Shown here piece by piece: positions 30,558 to 40,750 of a DNA stretch of 64,000 bases. The stretch's first letter is position 1, and each line of letters starts with the position of its first letter. Source of the DNA: Gallionellales bacterium GWA2_54_124 (GTDB lineage: Bacteria > Pseudomonadota > Gammaproteobacteria > Burkholderiales > Gallionellaceae). Where the stretch lies: the NCBI GenBank assembly GCA_001801025.1, contig MGWO01000013.1:202476-266475 (forward strand), in the 5' to 3' direction. The notes beneath the pieces were generated by a model. The model worked only from the letters and a program-made list of their open reading frames with translations. It ran no database searches and was not told the DNA's origin. Both the position numbers and the translations under genes were made by a program.

Positions 30558-30735
30558 GACCCCTGCGGTGTTCGTCAGACCCATATATTCTTTGAACCAA
30601 GTAACTTTACAGGTCGCGACCCACACGCCGTTGTTGTGAACGTCCCTTGCGGATGATCCTGATATGGCAGGGAAGTGACCCTCTTGAACCTTTAGGTTCG
30701 AGATGCTGGGTCAACGGCACAGGCGGGGGGCTTTA
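30558..30735 (+). ncRNA. ssrS: 6S RNA (ends approximate)
   Basis: Downstream of zapA; CCCCTGCGGTGTTCGTCAG ... CTTGAACCTTTAGGTTCGAGATGCTGGGTCAACGGCACAGGCGGGGGG; closing stem CCCCTGC/GCGGGGG; intrinsic terminator follows. Confidence 0.85.
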
Positions 30736-30738
30736 TTT

Positions 30739-30769
30739 AAGTGCGACCCTGCGGTCGCACTTTTTATTT
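30739..30769 (+). terminator. Intrinsic terminator downstream of 6S RNA
   Basis: GTGCGACC CTGC GGTCGCAC TTTTTATTT, perfect 8-bp stem. Confidence 0.9.
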
Positions 30770-30819
30770 GTCCCTCAAAAACAGTTGCGAACACGCCATA
30801 CAATCCTCGCGACAACGGG

Positions 30820-32073
30820 TTAACCGCCTATCAACTGGGTGACCGCATAGATTGCCAGACCGAACAGGCCACCGACCAGCGTGCCGTTGATGCGAATATA
30901 CTGAAGGTCGCGGCCCAAATACAACTCCAGCCGGTTAACCATCTCATTATCGTCCCAGTTGGCGAACTCCTCCCGAATCAAATCGCCCACTGCCCCCTTG
31001 TTAGCATTGGCGGCCTGAATCAATGCCGTCTGAATCTGATCATTGATCCACGAGCGCACGGCCTCATTACTCACCAACTGAGATTCAAGCTGATAAACCA
31101 GCGCGGCAATTTTTCCGGCAATCACCGATTCAGGTTCAGACATATCGCGCACCACCCACCCGCGCAACTGATCCCACAACGACTCGATCTGCGCTGCAAA
31201 TTCCGGACGACTCAATAAGGCTTCTTTCTGAGCGTTCATCCATGCCTGCAATTCGGGATCCTGTTGCAGTCGCTGCAGATAGCTTTGCACCTGCTCGTTG
31301 TATTCACGATACAACCCATTGGTTTCGTCCTCGGCCACCGCGCGCAACTTGTTGACCACCGCTGTGCGTATCGTCGGCACAAACGGCTCTATCATGCTCT
31401 GCACAAAGGCGTTATCGCTCCAGCCCTTGATAAAAGCCGAGATCGTTTCGTGATTGTCCGGATGATCCACATAGTCGGCAAACCGGTTCAGCCCGCCATG
31501 CAAAATCTTGTTGTGGCGCTCACCGCGTGTGACCAGCTCCAGACTGCCCGCCAGCAATCCTGAAAGGTCAATGTTCCGCAGCTTGCTGCGCGTCGCCTGT
31601 GCGATAAAATCATGAACTCGCCTATCGTCCAGCGCCTTCACGCCATAAATAAACCCCGCGCTTAAATACCCTGCCACCCGCTTGCGGTTATCTGGCAGCG
31701 TCAGCCACTGCGACAGATGCAGCGCAGCATCATAGCGCTTGAGTCGCTGCGCGATCACGTCCGCGCTCAAAAACTGCCCGACGACAAAATCCGCCAGACT
31801 ATCGGCAATGCTGCGTTTGTTGCGGGTCACAATCGCGGTGTGCGGAACAGGAATCCCCATCGGATGGCGGAACAAGGCGACCACCGCGAACCAGTCGGCT
31901 AGGGCACCTATCATCGCAGCTTCCGCAAAGGCCGCTAAATATCCCAGCGCGAATAACTTACCCAGAATATAAAAACAGGCCGCCAGCCCCAATAAACCGG
32001 CGGCAATCCATTTCATTCTGGCAAGATCTCGTGCTCTTGTGGTATTTTCAAATGCAGTTACGATATCGCTCAT
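30820..32073 (-). CDS. DUF445 family membrane protein (YjiN-like)
   Basis: N-terminal TM then AMIGALADWFAVVALFRHPMGIPVPHTAIV motif typical of DUF445. Confidence 0.9.
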   Translation of the reverse strand: MSDIVTAFENTTRARDLARMKWIAAGLLGLAACFYILGKLFALGYLAAFAEAAMIGALADWFAVVALFRHPMGIPVPHTAIVTRNKRSIADSLADFVVGQFLSADVIAQRLKRYDAALHLSQWLTLPDNRKRVAGYLSAGFIYGVKALDDRRVHDFIAQATRSKLRNIDLSGLLAGSLELVTRGERHNKILHGGLNRFADYVDHPDNHETISAFIKGWSDNAFVQSMIEPFVPTIRTAVVNKLRAVAEDETNGLYREYNEQVQSYLQRLQQDPELQAWMNAQKEALLSRPEFAAQIESLWDQLRGWVVRDMSEPESVIAGKIAALVYQLESQLVSNEAVRSWINDQIQTALIQAANANKGAVGDLIREEFANWDDNEMVNRLELYLGRDLQYIRINGTLVGGLFGLAIYAVTQLIGG

Positions 32074-32275
32074 GATTTATTCTCGTTGTATCGTTATAGA
32101 ACCAGCCGCACAGAGTAACGCAACTTCTCAGTTCATGCCAATGAACACGAAGGCGATCGTTCGCGTATTATTAGCACCTGCTCTTTACACAGCACTACAC
32201 ACAAGGCATTACAAAATCGCAAAAAATTGATTTTTAAATACTATTTAACAACAACCCGACAATATAAAATATTCC

Positions 32276-32740
32276 ATGCGTTACTGGCTTATGAAATCCG
32301 AACCCGCCGACGTCAGCATAGACGATCTGGCCAGCTTCCCCGATCAAAGTGTCGCCTGGTATGGCGTGCGCAACTATCAGGCTCGCAATTTTATGCGCGA
32401 CCAGATGAGCATCGGCGACGGCGTGCTGTTTTATCACTCGAACTGCAAAATCCCCGGCATTGCCGGCATCGCACGCGTATCGACCACAGCCTATCCGGAC
32501 GCAAAACAATACGATAAAACCAGCAAGTATTTTGACGAAAAGGCCACCCAGGAGCAGCCCCGCTGGTTCAATGTCGATGTGCAACTGGTCAAAAAAATCC
32601 CGCTCATTTCGCTCAGTGAGTTGCGCCTGCACCCTGAACTTGAACGCATGCGCACTTTGCAACAGGGCAATCGGCTGTCCATCACGCCGCTCGATCCGGC
32701 CGAGTGGAATTACATCACCACGCAACTGGTTCGCGACTGA
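32276..32740 (+). CDS. EVE domain protein
   Basis: MRYWLMKSEPADVSIDDL...VAWYGVRNYQARNFMRDQMSIGDGVLFYHSNC. Confidence 0.95.
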   Translation: MRYWLMKSEPADVSIDDLASFPDQSVAWYGVRNYQARNFMRDQMSIGDGVLFYHSNCKIPGIAGIARVSTTAYPDAKQYDKTSKYFDEKATQEQPRWFNVDVQLVKKIPLISLSELRLHPELERMRTLQQGNRLSITPLDPAEWNYITTQLVRD

Positions 32741-32741
32741 T

Positions 32742-33533
32742 ATGGAATGGGCCTACCTGCTGCTGGGTGCAACCGTCGGCCTGCTGGGCGGACTGTTTGG
32801 CATCGGCGGCGGCACGGTGCTCGTCCCCGTCCTGCTGCTGCTGTTTGAAGCACAGCATTTCCCGCCCGAACACCTGCTGCATCTGGCACTCGGCACCTCG
32901 ATGGCAACCATCATTTTCACAGCCCTTGCCAGCCTCTATAAACACCACCAGCACAAGGCGGTTAACTGGGGCGTGGTGCGCACCATCACGCCCGGCATTC
33001 TGATCGGCACAGGCTTAGGCTCACTGCTTGCCACCAGCATTCCGCCCCATTTTGTCGGGATTCTATTTGCGCTGTTCGTCTACTTCGCCGCCGCACAAAT
33101 CCTGTTCGACCTGCGCCCGCCCGTCTCGCGCCAACTGCCCGGCAAACTGATCGTCGGACTGTTCGGTGTATTCGCAGGCACCGTGAGCAGCTTAGTTTCC
33201 ATCGGCGGTGGCACGGTTATCATCCCCTTCCTGTTGCGCAGCAACCTCCCCATCCGGCAGGCTATCGGCACCTCGGCAGCAATCAGCTTTCCGGTGGCCA
33301 TCGGCGGCACGATAGGCTATGTGGCAACCGGCCTCTATACCTCAGGACTCCCCCCGCTGAGTCTGGGCTACGTTTATCTGCCCTGTCTGCTCTGGACAGC
33401 CGCAGCCAGCGTCATCACCGCGCCGCTGGGGGCCAAAGCCGCACACCGGATGAATATAGGCGTGCTGCGCAAATTATTCGCCGTGCTGCTTTTGCTGCTC
33501 GCCACCAATTTACTCTTCAAGGTCTTAGGATAA
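32742..33533 (+). CDS. TSUP family (TauE/SafE) permease
   Basis: GLLGGLFGIGGGTVLVPVLLLLF, VSSLVSIGGGTVIIPFLLR; start at MEWAYLLLG (ORF opens at 32460). Confidence 0.92.
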   Translation: MEWAYLLLGATVGLLGGLFGIGGGTVLVPVLLLLFEAQHFPPEHLLHLALGTSMATIIFTALASLYKHHQHKAVNWGVVRTITPGILIGTGLGSLLATSIPPHFVGILFALFVYFAAAQILFDLRPPVSRQLPGKLIVGLFGVFAGTVSSLVSIGGGTVIIPFLLRSNLPIRQAIGTSAAISFPVAIGGTIGYVATGLYTSGLPPLSLGYVYLPCLLWTAAASVITAPLGAKAAHRMNIGVLRKLFAVLLLLLATNLLFKVLG

Positions 33534-35471
33534 ATGGTTTCCATTCTGAGCACATCATCACAAACCGATGCGATGTCCTGGCTGCATGGCCTTGCCGGTT
33601 TATTTTCACCTGACGAAATCGATGTCATCGCTCGCGCCTGCAAACTTGCCGAACCGCTCTACAGAGGACAGACTGAGCTCACCGGCACGCCGCTGATACA
33701 ACACGCGCTGGGATCTGCCTCGATCTTAATCGGCATGAACATGGATTATGAAACCATCGCGGCGACGATCCTGCATGCTGTTCCTGAGTATCTGGACGAC
33801 TGGTCTGAGAAGTTGCAAGCTGATTTTGGCGTTCCCGTCATGACGCTGGTCGAGGGCATTTCGCGTCTGGAACAAATCAAACAATTTCGCGAGTTGCGCA
33901 GTACTGACAAGAAAATCGACAACAACCAGCAAATCGATGTGCTGCGAAAAATGTTGCTGGCAATGGTCAGCGATATTCGCGTGGTGCTGATTAAATTAGC
34001 CGAACGCACCCAGACACTGCGCTGCCTGTCGGGGGCCCGTCCCGATGAGCAAAAGCTGATCGCTCAGGAGACACAGAGCCTGTTCGCGCCGCTGGCAAAC
34101 CGCCTCGGCGTGTGGCAGATCAAATGGGAGCTGGAAGATTTGTCCGTGCGCTATCTCGACCCTGCACTGTACAAACAGGTCGCAAGACTGCTCGATGAGC
34201 GCCGTGTCGATCGTGAACGCTACATCGATGACGTCGTACAGCAATTGAAACGCACCCTCGCCGCCGCCGGCATTGAAGCCGAGGTAACGGGCCGCCCCAA
34301 GCACATTTACAGCATCATCAACAAAATGAAGCGCAAGCAACTGGCGTTTGATGAACTGTACGACGTGCGCGCGGTGCGCATCCTGGTGAACGATGTGCAA
34401 AGCTGCTACGCATCGCTCAGTCTGGTGCATGAACTCTGGACGCCGATCGGCAGCGAATACGACGACTACATCGCGCGCCCCAAGAGCAACAATTACCGCT
34501 CGCTGCATACCGCGGTGATCGGCCCGCGCGAACAAAATTTCGAGGTGCAGATTCGCACCCGCGAAATGCACCAGTATTCCGAGTTGGGCGTCGCCGCTCA
34601 CTGGCGCTACAAGGAAGGCGGCAAGACGGACGCCAAACTCGATGAAAAAATCATCTGGCTGCGACAAATACTGGAATGGAAAGACGACCTGACGGATCGC
34701 GGCGATTTGCAGGCGCAATTCAAAAACGAGTTATTTCACGATCAGGTCTACGTGCTCACGCCACAAGGCCGCGTCGTTGACTTGCCCAAAGGCGCGACAC
34801 CGGTCGATTTCGCCTACATGCTGCATACCGATCTGGGACACCGCACGCGCGGCGCGAAAGTCGATGGCGCCATCGTACCGCTTAACTACAAGTTACAAAA
34901 CGGTCAGCGCGTGGAAATCTTAACCACGAAGCAAGGCGGCCCCAGCCGCGACTGGCTCACCCCTGCGCTAGGCTTTTTACAAGGTGCTAGAGCACGCGCC
35001 AAGGTGCGGGCCTGGTTCAAGAACCAGAACATCGATGAGAGTATCGCGCAAGGTAGAATACAATTAGATCGCGAATTGCAACGCCACGGCGTCATTTCGG
35101 TGAATCAGGAAAAACTCGCGCAACGCCTGCATTTTAATAAGCTGGACGATCTGCTCGCCGCCCTCGGTCGCAACGAAATCACCCAGCGCCGCATTGCAGT
35201 GGCGCTCAGCGCTGAACTGCCCAATAAAATAATCGCGATTGCAAAACCCGTGTTCAGAGCACCGGCGGAAAAACGTTCAGCGACAGGGATTTTGATCGAA
35301 GGGCTGGGCAATCTGGTGACCCGCCCGGCCAAATGCTGCAACCCCGCGCCCCCCGATGTCATCATCGCTTATGTCACACGCGACCGGGGGATCACCATAC
35401 ACCGTAAAGATTGCGCCTTCGCGCGGCAACTGACCAGCGACCGGTTGCTCAGTGCGCAGTGGAGCAGATAG
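33534..35471 (+). CDS. relA: (p)ppGpp synthetase RelA, C-terminally short
   Basis: Synthetase motifs (EYDDYIARPKSNNYRSLHTAVIGP, EVQIRTREMHQYSELGVAAHWRYKE), TGS domain (VYVLTPQGRVVDLPKGATPVDFAY); ends shortly after the GITIHRKDCAF segment. Confidence 0.93.
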   Translation: MVSILSTSSQTDAMSWLHGLAGLFSPDEIDVIARACKLAEPLYRGQTELTGTPLIQHALGSASILIGMNMDYETIAATILHAVPEYLDDWSEKLQADFGVPVMTLVEGISRLEQIKQFRELRSTDKKIDNNQQIDVLRKMLLAMVSDIRVVLIKLAERTQTLRCLSGARPDEQKLIAQETQSLFAPLANRLGVWQIKWELEDLSVRYLDPALYKQVARLLDERRVDRERYIDDVVQQLKRTLAAAGIEAEVTGRPKHIYSIINKMKRKQLAFDELYDVRAVRILVNDVQSCYASLSLVHELWTPIGSEYDDYIARPKSNNYRSLHTAVIGPREQNFEVQIRTREMHQYSELGVAAHWRYKEGGKTDAKLDEKIIWLRQILEWKDDLTDRGDLQAQFKNELFHDQVYVLTPQGRVVDLPKGATPVDFAYMLHTDLGHRTRGAKVDGAIVPLNYKLQNGQRVEILTTKQGGPSRDWLTPALGFLQGARARAKVRAWFKNQNIDESIAQGRIQLDRELQRHGVISVNQEKLAQRLHFNKLDDLLAALGRNEITQRRIAVALSAELPNKIIAIAKPVFRAPAEKRSATGILIEGLGNLVTRPAKCCNPAPPDVIIAYVTRDRGITIHRKDCAFARQLTSDRLLSAQWSR

Positions 35472-35474
35472 CGA

Positions 35475-36188
35475 TTAACCGCCCAGATAGGCGCGCTGTA
35501 CCGCGTCGCTACCCAGCAAGTCAGCCGATGCACCCGACAGGGTAATCGATCCGCCCTCCATCACGTAGCTGCGCGAAGAGACCTGCAGCGCGAGTCTGGC
35601 ATTTTGCTCAACCAGAAGTATGCTCATACCCTGAGCCGCGACCTCACGGATCGTTTCAAAAATCTTCTTCACCATCAGGGGCGCAAGTCCCATGCTGGGT
35701 TCATCGAGCATCAACAGGCGCGGACGGCTCATCAAGGCACGCGCCATCGCCAGCATCTGCTGCTCGCCCCCTGACAGGGTACCGGCCAGTTGATCGCGGC
35801 GCTCCACCAGACGCGGGAACAAGGCATACATGCGCGCCAGATCGTCGTCAATCGCAGCATGATCGCGGCGACTGTACGCACCCATCAAGAGATTTTCGGC
35901 CACCGTCAGACGCGCAAATACGCCGCGACCTTCCGGTACCAGAGCAATGCCCATAGATACGCGCTGATGCGCGGGAACGGCGTTTAAAACACGACCATCG
36001 TAATCAATTTGCCCGCCAACTGGCGCGATGAGTCCGGCCAGTGCCTTGAGCGTAGTCGTTTTTCCCGCACCGTTGCTGCCGATCAGCGCGACCAGCTCAC
36101 CCTGCCCGATATGGAAATCGATCCCCTTGACGGCATGAATTCCGCCATAGCCGACTTCCAGCCCGCTTATTTCCAGAAGTTTATTCAC
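35475..36188 (-). CDS. livF: Branched-chain amino acid ABC transporter ATP-binding protein LivF
   Basis: LEISGLEVGYGGIHAVKGIDF, GSNGAGKTTTLKALAGL, LSGGEQQMLAMARALM; likely GTG start at 36188. Confidence 0.92.
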   Translation of the reverse strand: MNKLLEISGLEVGYGGIHAVKGIDFHIGQGELVALIGSNGAGKTTTLKALAGLIAPVGGQIDYDGRVLNAVPAHQRVSMGIALVPEGRGVFARLTVAENLLMGAYSRRDHAAIDDDLARMYALFPRLVERRDQLAGTLSGGEQQMLAMARALMSRPRLLMLDEPSMGLAPLMVKKIFETIREVAAQGMSILLVEQNARLALQVSSRSYVMEGGSITLSGASADLLGSDAVQRAYLGG

Positions 36189-36951
36189 TCTCCGCTCCAA
36201 TATAGGCGGCGATGACGCCGGGATTGTTGCGCACTTCATCCGGGGCGCCCTCAGCGATTTTACGGCCGTAGTCAAGCACCGCCACCCGGTCGCACAATCC
36301 CATGATCAGCTTCACATCGTGTTCGATCAGCATCACGGTGACGCCGGTGGAACGGATGTCCTGAAGCAACGCTTTCAGGCTCTCAGTTTCCGTGGCGTTC
36401 ATGCCGGCCGCAGGTTCATCGAGCGCCAGCAGCAGCGGCTCGGTGGCCAGCGCGCGGGCGATTTCCAGACGACGCTGTTCGCCGTAGGACAGATTTTTGG
36501 CCAGCGTCTGATGAGGCTTGCTGATGCCGACATAGTCCAGCAATTGGCGCGCGCGCACAACGGACGCGCGCTCTTCATCCCGCGTCGCCCGGTTCTTGAA
36601 CAGTGCACCGAACACGCCGGCACGGGTTCGCGCATGGCGCCCGATCAGCACATTTTCCAGCGCGGTAAGATTGGCGAACAGGCGAATATTCTGGAAGGTG
36701 CGCGCAATACCCGCCTGCGCCAGTAAATGCGGCGCACCGGTTTGAAAAAGGCGGCCATTGAAGCTGAATTCACCTGAACTTGCCTGATACAGGCCGGTGA
36801 CCACGTTAAACAGCGTGGTTTTCCCCGCCCCGTTCGGTCCTATCAGCCCGTAGATTTCGCCAGCGTTGATATGCAACGAAACATCCGTCAGGGCGGAGAG
36901 CCCGCCGAACTGCTTGCCGATGCCTGTCAGCGTCAGTAAAGGTTCGTTCAT
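36181..36951 (-). CDS. livG: Branched-chain amino acid ABC transporter ATP-binding protein LivG
   Basis: [40 protein letters not shown]. Confidence 0.93.
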   Translation of the reverse strand: MNEPLLTLTGIGKQFGGLSALTDVSLHINAGEIYGLIGPNGAGKTTLFNVVTGLYQASSGEFSFNGRLFQTGAPHLLAQAGIARTFQNIRLFANLTALENVLIGRHARTRAGVFGALFKNRATRDEERASVVRARQLLDYVGISKPHQTLAKNLSYGEQRRLEIARALATEPLLLALDEPAAGMNATETESLKALLQDIRSTGVTVMLIEHDVKLIMGLCDRVAVLDYGRKIAEGAPDEVRNNPGVIAAYIGAESE

Positions 36952-38066
36952 CGTGCGACCTCGTCAGACTCCAACTCACGGCGACGCACGCGCGAAGGCC
37001 ATAAACCTGCGGGGCGATACAACATCACAACAATCAACGCGACACCGAACAGCAACATTCGCAGACTTTCCGGATCAATCAGTGTCTTGCCGAACAGCGC
37101 CTGTTGCAGTGGCACCACGCTATGGCGCAGCACTTCGGGCAATAAGGCGAGCAACAAGCCGCCCAGAATCACGCCGTAGATGTGCCCCATGCCGCCTAAC
37201 ACCACCATGCACAACACCATGACCGATTCCATCAGGCTGAAACTCTCAGGGCTGACAAAACCTTGAAAACCTGCAAACAAAGTGCCCGAGACGCCGCCGA
37301 ACATCGCGCCCATTGCGAAGGCCAGCAACTTCAGATTACGTGTATTGATGCCCATTGCGGAGGCGGCAATCTCATCCTCGCGTATCGCCATCCAGGCGCG
37401 TCCAATGCGCGACTTCTCAAGACGGCTGGACACAAATACCACAAGCAGCGTAAAAGCTAAAAACAGGTAGAAATACAGGTGCACCGAGGGCAGCGTAATC
37501 CCCATCACTTGCTGCGTGCTATTCAGCGAAACACCCGCGACACTGATCGGATCGATGCGGCTGATGCCTTGCGGCCCGTTGGTGAAATTCACCGGCGCAT
37601 TCAGGTTATTCATGAAGATGCGGATAATTTCACCGAATCCCAGCGTCACGATGGCCAGATAATCGCCTCTCAAACGCAAGGTCGGCGCGCCGAGCAAAAC
37701 GCCAAAACCGCCTGCAAGCAAGGCGGCCAGCGGCAACACAATCCAGAACGACAAATGCAAGCCGTCTGGAAACAGCAAGGGATATGCCATCGCCAGATGG
37801 GGAGATCCGGTCAGCGCATAACAATACGCGCCCACCGCGAAAAATGCGATGTAGCCCAGATCCAGCAGCCCCGCGTAACCGACCACGATGTTGAGCCCTA
37901 ACGCCAGCATGATATAGAGCATGGCGAAATCGACGATGCGCACCCAACCGCGCCCGAGCAGTGCATCCGTGGCGAATGGTAATAGCAACACCGCAACCAG
38001 CAATAGGCAAAATAGCAAACGTTGCCGGTGGCCGTGCGTCAGGATAGATTTAAGCACGTTCGGCAA
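36948..38066 (-). CDS. livM: Branched-chain amino acid ABC transporter permease LivM
   Basis: LGLNIVVGYAGLLDLGYIAFFAVGAY. Confidence 0.92.
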   Translation of the reverse strand: MPNVLKSILTHGHRQRLLFCLLLVAVLLLPFATDALLGRGWVRIVDFAMLYIMLALGLNIVVGYAGLLDLGYIAFFAVGAYCYALTGSPHLAMAYPLLFPDGLHLSFWIVLPLAALLAGGFGVLLGAPTLRLRGDYLAIVTLGFGEIIRIFMNNLNAPVNFTNGPQGISRIDPISVAGVSLNSTQQVMGITLPSVHLYFYLFLAFTLLVVFVSSRLEKSRIGRAWMAIREDEIAASAMGINTRNLKLLAFAMGAMFGGVSGTLFAGFQGFVSPESFSLMESVMVLCMVVLGGMGHIYGVILGGLLLALLPEVLRHSVVPLQQALFGKTLIDPESLRMLLFGVALIVVMLYRPAGLWPSRVRRRELESDEVAR

Positions 38067-38973
38067 GCCGCTCTCCCAGTAAACCTGATGGACGAAACAC
38101 CAGCACTGCGATCAGCACGAAGAAGGCGAACACGTCCTGATACTGACTACCCAAAAACCCGCCCGTCAGATCGCCGATATAACCCGCGCCCAGACTTTCA
38201 ATCAAACCTAACAACAATCCGCCCAGCATCGCACCACGCAGATTGCCGATCCCGCCCAGCACGGCTGCGGTAAACGCCTTCAATCCCAGCAAAAAACCCA
38301 TGTAGTAATGCGCAAGTCCGTAATTGGCGCTCACCATCAACCCTGCGATGGCCGCCAAGGCTGAACCCAGCATAAAGGTGACCGAAATCACCCGATTGAC
38401 ATCCACGCCCATCAGTTGCGCAGCATGCTGATTCTCCGCCACCGCCCGCATTGCACACCCTAAGGAGGTGCGATGTACGATTGCCATCAGCCCGGCCATT
38501 AATCCCAGCGCCGTGATGATTATGACAATTTGAATATCGTTGATAATTGCGCCGCCAACGTGGTGTGACTGATTGTTGATCAACTGAGGGAAAGCGTGGT
38601 ACTCACGCCCCCAGATCATCATCGCCAGATTTTGCAGCACGATGGAGACGCCGATCGCGGTGATCAACGGCGCCAGTCTCGGCGCATGGCGCAGGGGCCT
38701 GTAGGCGATACGCTCGATGCCGAAACCCAGCAGCATGCAGCCTGCCATGGCTAGCAACAGGCTGACCGGCAAGGCCAGCAATGGCGGCACGCCCCAGCCG
38801 ATCAACGCGGTCAGTGCTGACAGCGCCAGCATCGCGCCCACCATCACCACCTCACCGTGGGCGAAGTTGATCAGACCCAGTATGCCGTACACCATGGTAT
38901 AGCCCAACGCCACCAGCGCATATACGCTGCCTTGCACCAGACCGTTGATAATTTGCTGAAAGAATATTTCCAT
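38050..38973 (-). CDS. livH: Branched-chain amino acid ABC transporter permease LivH
   Basis: QIINGLVQGSVYALVALGYTMVYGILGLINFAHGEVVM. Confidence 0.94.
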   Translation of the reverse strand: MEIFFQQIINGLVQGSVYALVALGYTMVYGILGLINFAHGEVVMVGAMLALSALTALIGWGVPPLLALPVSLLLAMAGCMLLGFGIERIAYRPLRHAPRLAPLITAIGVSIVLQNLAMMIWGREYHAFPQLINNQSHHVGGAIINDIQIVIIITALGLMAGLMAIVHRTSLGCAMRAVAENQHAAQLMGVDVNRVISVTFMLGSALAAIAGLMVSANYGLAHYYMGFLLGLKAFTAAVLGGIGNLRGAMLGGLLLGLIESLGAGYIGDLTGGFLGSQYQDVFAFFVLIAVLVFRPSGLLGERLAERA

Positions 38974-39003
38974 TGCGGGTGCGATTAAAATCCGTTTTAA
39001 GGA

Positions 39004-40158
39004 TTATTTTGCCGCGCCAACGGTTTCCAGCACCTGCCACTTGCCCTGCTTGACCTGATACAACGTCACCGCGCCGCCCTTCAGATCTCCGTTACCATCG
39101 AACTGAATATCAGCCGTTACGCCCTGATGCGACAGACTGGCTAACGCTGGCATATATTTGGCGGGATCGGCCGAATCGGCTTTTTGCATTGCGGCAATCA
39201 TCACATTGACCGCATCATAACAATAGGGTGCGTATAACTGAATAGGCTGATATTTGGCGACAAAACGACCCGAAAAATCTTTCCCGCCCGGCATTTTATC
39301 CAGCGGCACGCCGGGCAGTGAGGCATACGCACCCTCTGCCGCATCGCCTGCTAGTTTGACAAATTCAGGCGTGTAACCGCCATCGCCCATCATAAGCTTC
39401 ACGTTCAGAGCGAGCGCCTTGATTTGTCTGGCCATCGGTCCGCCCTGCGCATCCATGCCGCCGTAGAACAGTAAATCCGGCTGTTTTCCTTTAACTGCGG
39501 TCAACACAGCCGTGAAATCCACCGACTTATCGCTGGTATATTCATGCGCGACAATTTGGGCACCGGCGGCACGAGCGGCTTTGATGAATTCATCCGCGAG
39601 CCCCTGTCCGTAGGCCGTACGGTCGTCGATGATAGCGATTTTCACAGCGCCGAGATTTTTCACCGCATATTCACCCAGCGCACGACCTTGCTGCGCATCG
39701 TTCGCCATCACACGAAAAGCAGTCTTAAAGCCCTGTTTGGTATAGCTGACCGCTGTAGCGGAAGGTGAAATTTGCGGTATGGCATTATCGCTGTAGATTT
39801 TTGCAGCTGGAATGGTGGTTCCGGAATTAAGATGGCCAATCACACCCGCCACTTTATTGTCCACCAGCTTTTGCGCGACGATGGTCGCCGTCTTGGGATC
39901 GGCCTGATCATCTTCGCTGATCAACTCGAAATGTACCTTTTTGCCGCCTATCGTGATGCCCTTTGCATTCGCATCGTCGATCGCCATGCGTGTGCCATTT
40001 TCGTTGTCTTTACCCAGATGTGCCTGAGGACCGGTCAGAGGCGCGACGGCCCCGATACGCACGATCAACTCGCCGGCCGCCTGATCGGTGGCTGATTTTC
40101 CGCATGAGGCCAGTGCGAACAAGGCTGCGAGCAACAGTGAAACAGAGCGTAATGACAT
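39004..40158 (-). CDS. Branched-chain amino acid ABC transporter substrate-binding protein
   Basis: Lipoprotein signal (LLAALFALASCGKS); IGAVAPLTGPQAHLGKDNENGTRMAIDDANAKG. Confidence 0.93.
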   Translation of the reverse strand: MSLRSVSLLLAALFALASCGKSATDQAAGELIVRIGAVAPLTGPQAHLGKDNENGTRMAIDDANAKGITIGGKKVHFELISEDDQADPKTATIVAQKLVDNKVAGVIGHLNSGTTIPAAKIYSDNAIPQISPSATAVSYTKQGFKTAFRVMANDAQQGRALGEYAVKNLGAVKIAIIDDRTAYGQGLADEFIKAARAAGAQIVAHEYTSDKSVDFTAVLTAVKGKQPDLLFYGGMDAQGGPMARQIKALALNVKLMMGDGGYTPEFVKLAGDAAEGAYASLPGVPLDKMPGGKDFSGRFVAKYQPIQLYAPYCYDAVNVMIAAMQKADSADPAKYMPALASLSHQGVTADIQFDGNGDLKGGAVTLYQVKQGKWQVLETVGAAK

Positions 40159-40242
40159 ATTTGAATTCCTGAGAAATAGCGTAGTGGCGACAAGCGGTCA
40201 ATTATGCATAGCCGCCACACTGCTTGTCAATTTGACAGGCAA

Positions 40243-40271
40243 CAAAAAAGCCGGCTCGCACCGACTTTTAT
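40243..40271 (-). terminator. Likely intrinsic terminator downstream of the cytochrome c gene
   Basis: Plus strand AAAAAAGCCGG CTCGCA CCGACTTTT; imperfect stem with T-tract on the minus strand. Confidence 0.5.
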
Positions 40272-40291
40272 GGAGATTACTCAGAAGCGAC

Positions 40292-40675
40292 TTATTTGGC
40301 CAGTGCCAGAATAAAGCGCACCAACTCCTTCATTTGTTCAGGCTTCTTACCGGATGCATCGTTCGCCGGCATCGGCATGGTTCCCCAGTTACCCGCACCA
40401 CCCTTGGACACTTTCGTGATCAAACGCGCTTCAGCAGTGGCATCCCCCTTATATTTGTTGGCAATATCCATCCACGACGGACCAACGACCTTCTTGTCAA
40501 TCGCATGACAAGCGGTGCAATTATTCTCCCTGGCAGCTAAGGGCATCGTTTTAGCAGAATCGGCAACCGACGCCACAACAGCTTTAGGCGCAACGGCATG
40601 AACCTCCTCAGTCTTGTTGCAAGCGCTCAGAACAAACGCAAACAGCACGACTAGAAAAACGTAACTTTTTTTCAT
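40292..40675 (-). CDS. Monohaem cytochrome c (class I)
   Basis: Lipobox-like LSACNK; NCTACHAIDKKVVGPSWMDIANKY; distal Met region. Confidence 0.9.
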   Translation of the reverse strand: MKKSYVFLVVLFAFVLSACNKTEEVHAVAPKAVVASVADSAKTMPLAARENNCTACHAIDKKVVGPSWMDIANKYKGDATAEARLITKVSKGGAGNWGTMPMPANDASGKKPEQMKELVRFILALAK

Positions 40676-40750
40676 GGAATTCTCGGTTTAAGGCGTACGA
40701 CAAATGAAAAAGCGAAGCCGACGAATCAGCTTCGCTTCAGTACCGCTAGA

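Noticed and set aside
30703-31218. 171 aa plus-strand ORF downstream of zapA
   Set aside because: Starts within the 6S RNA, crosses its terminator and is antisense to the DUF445 gene.
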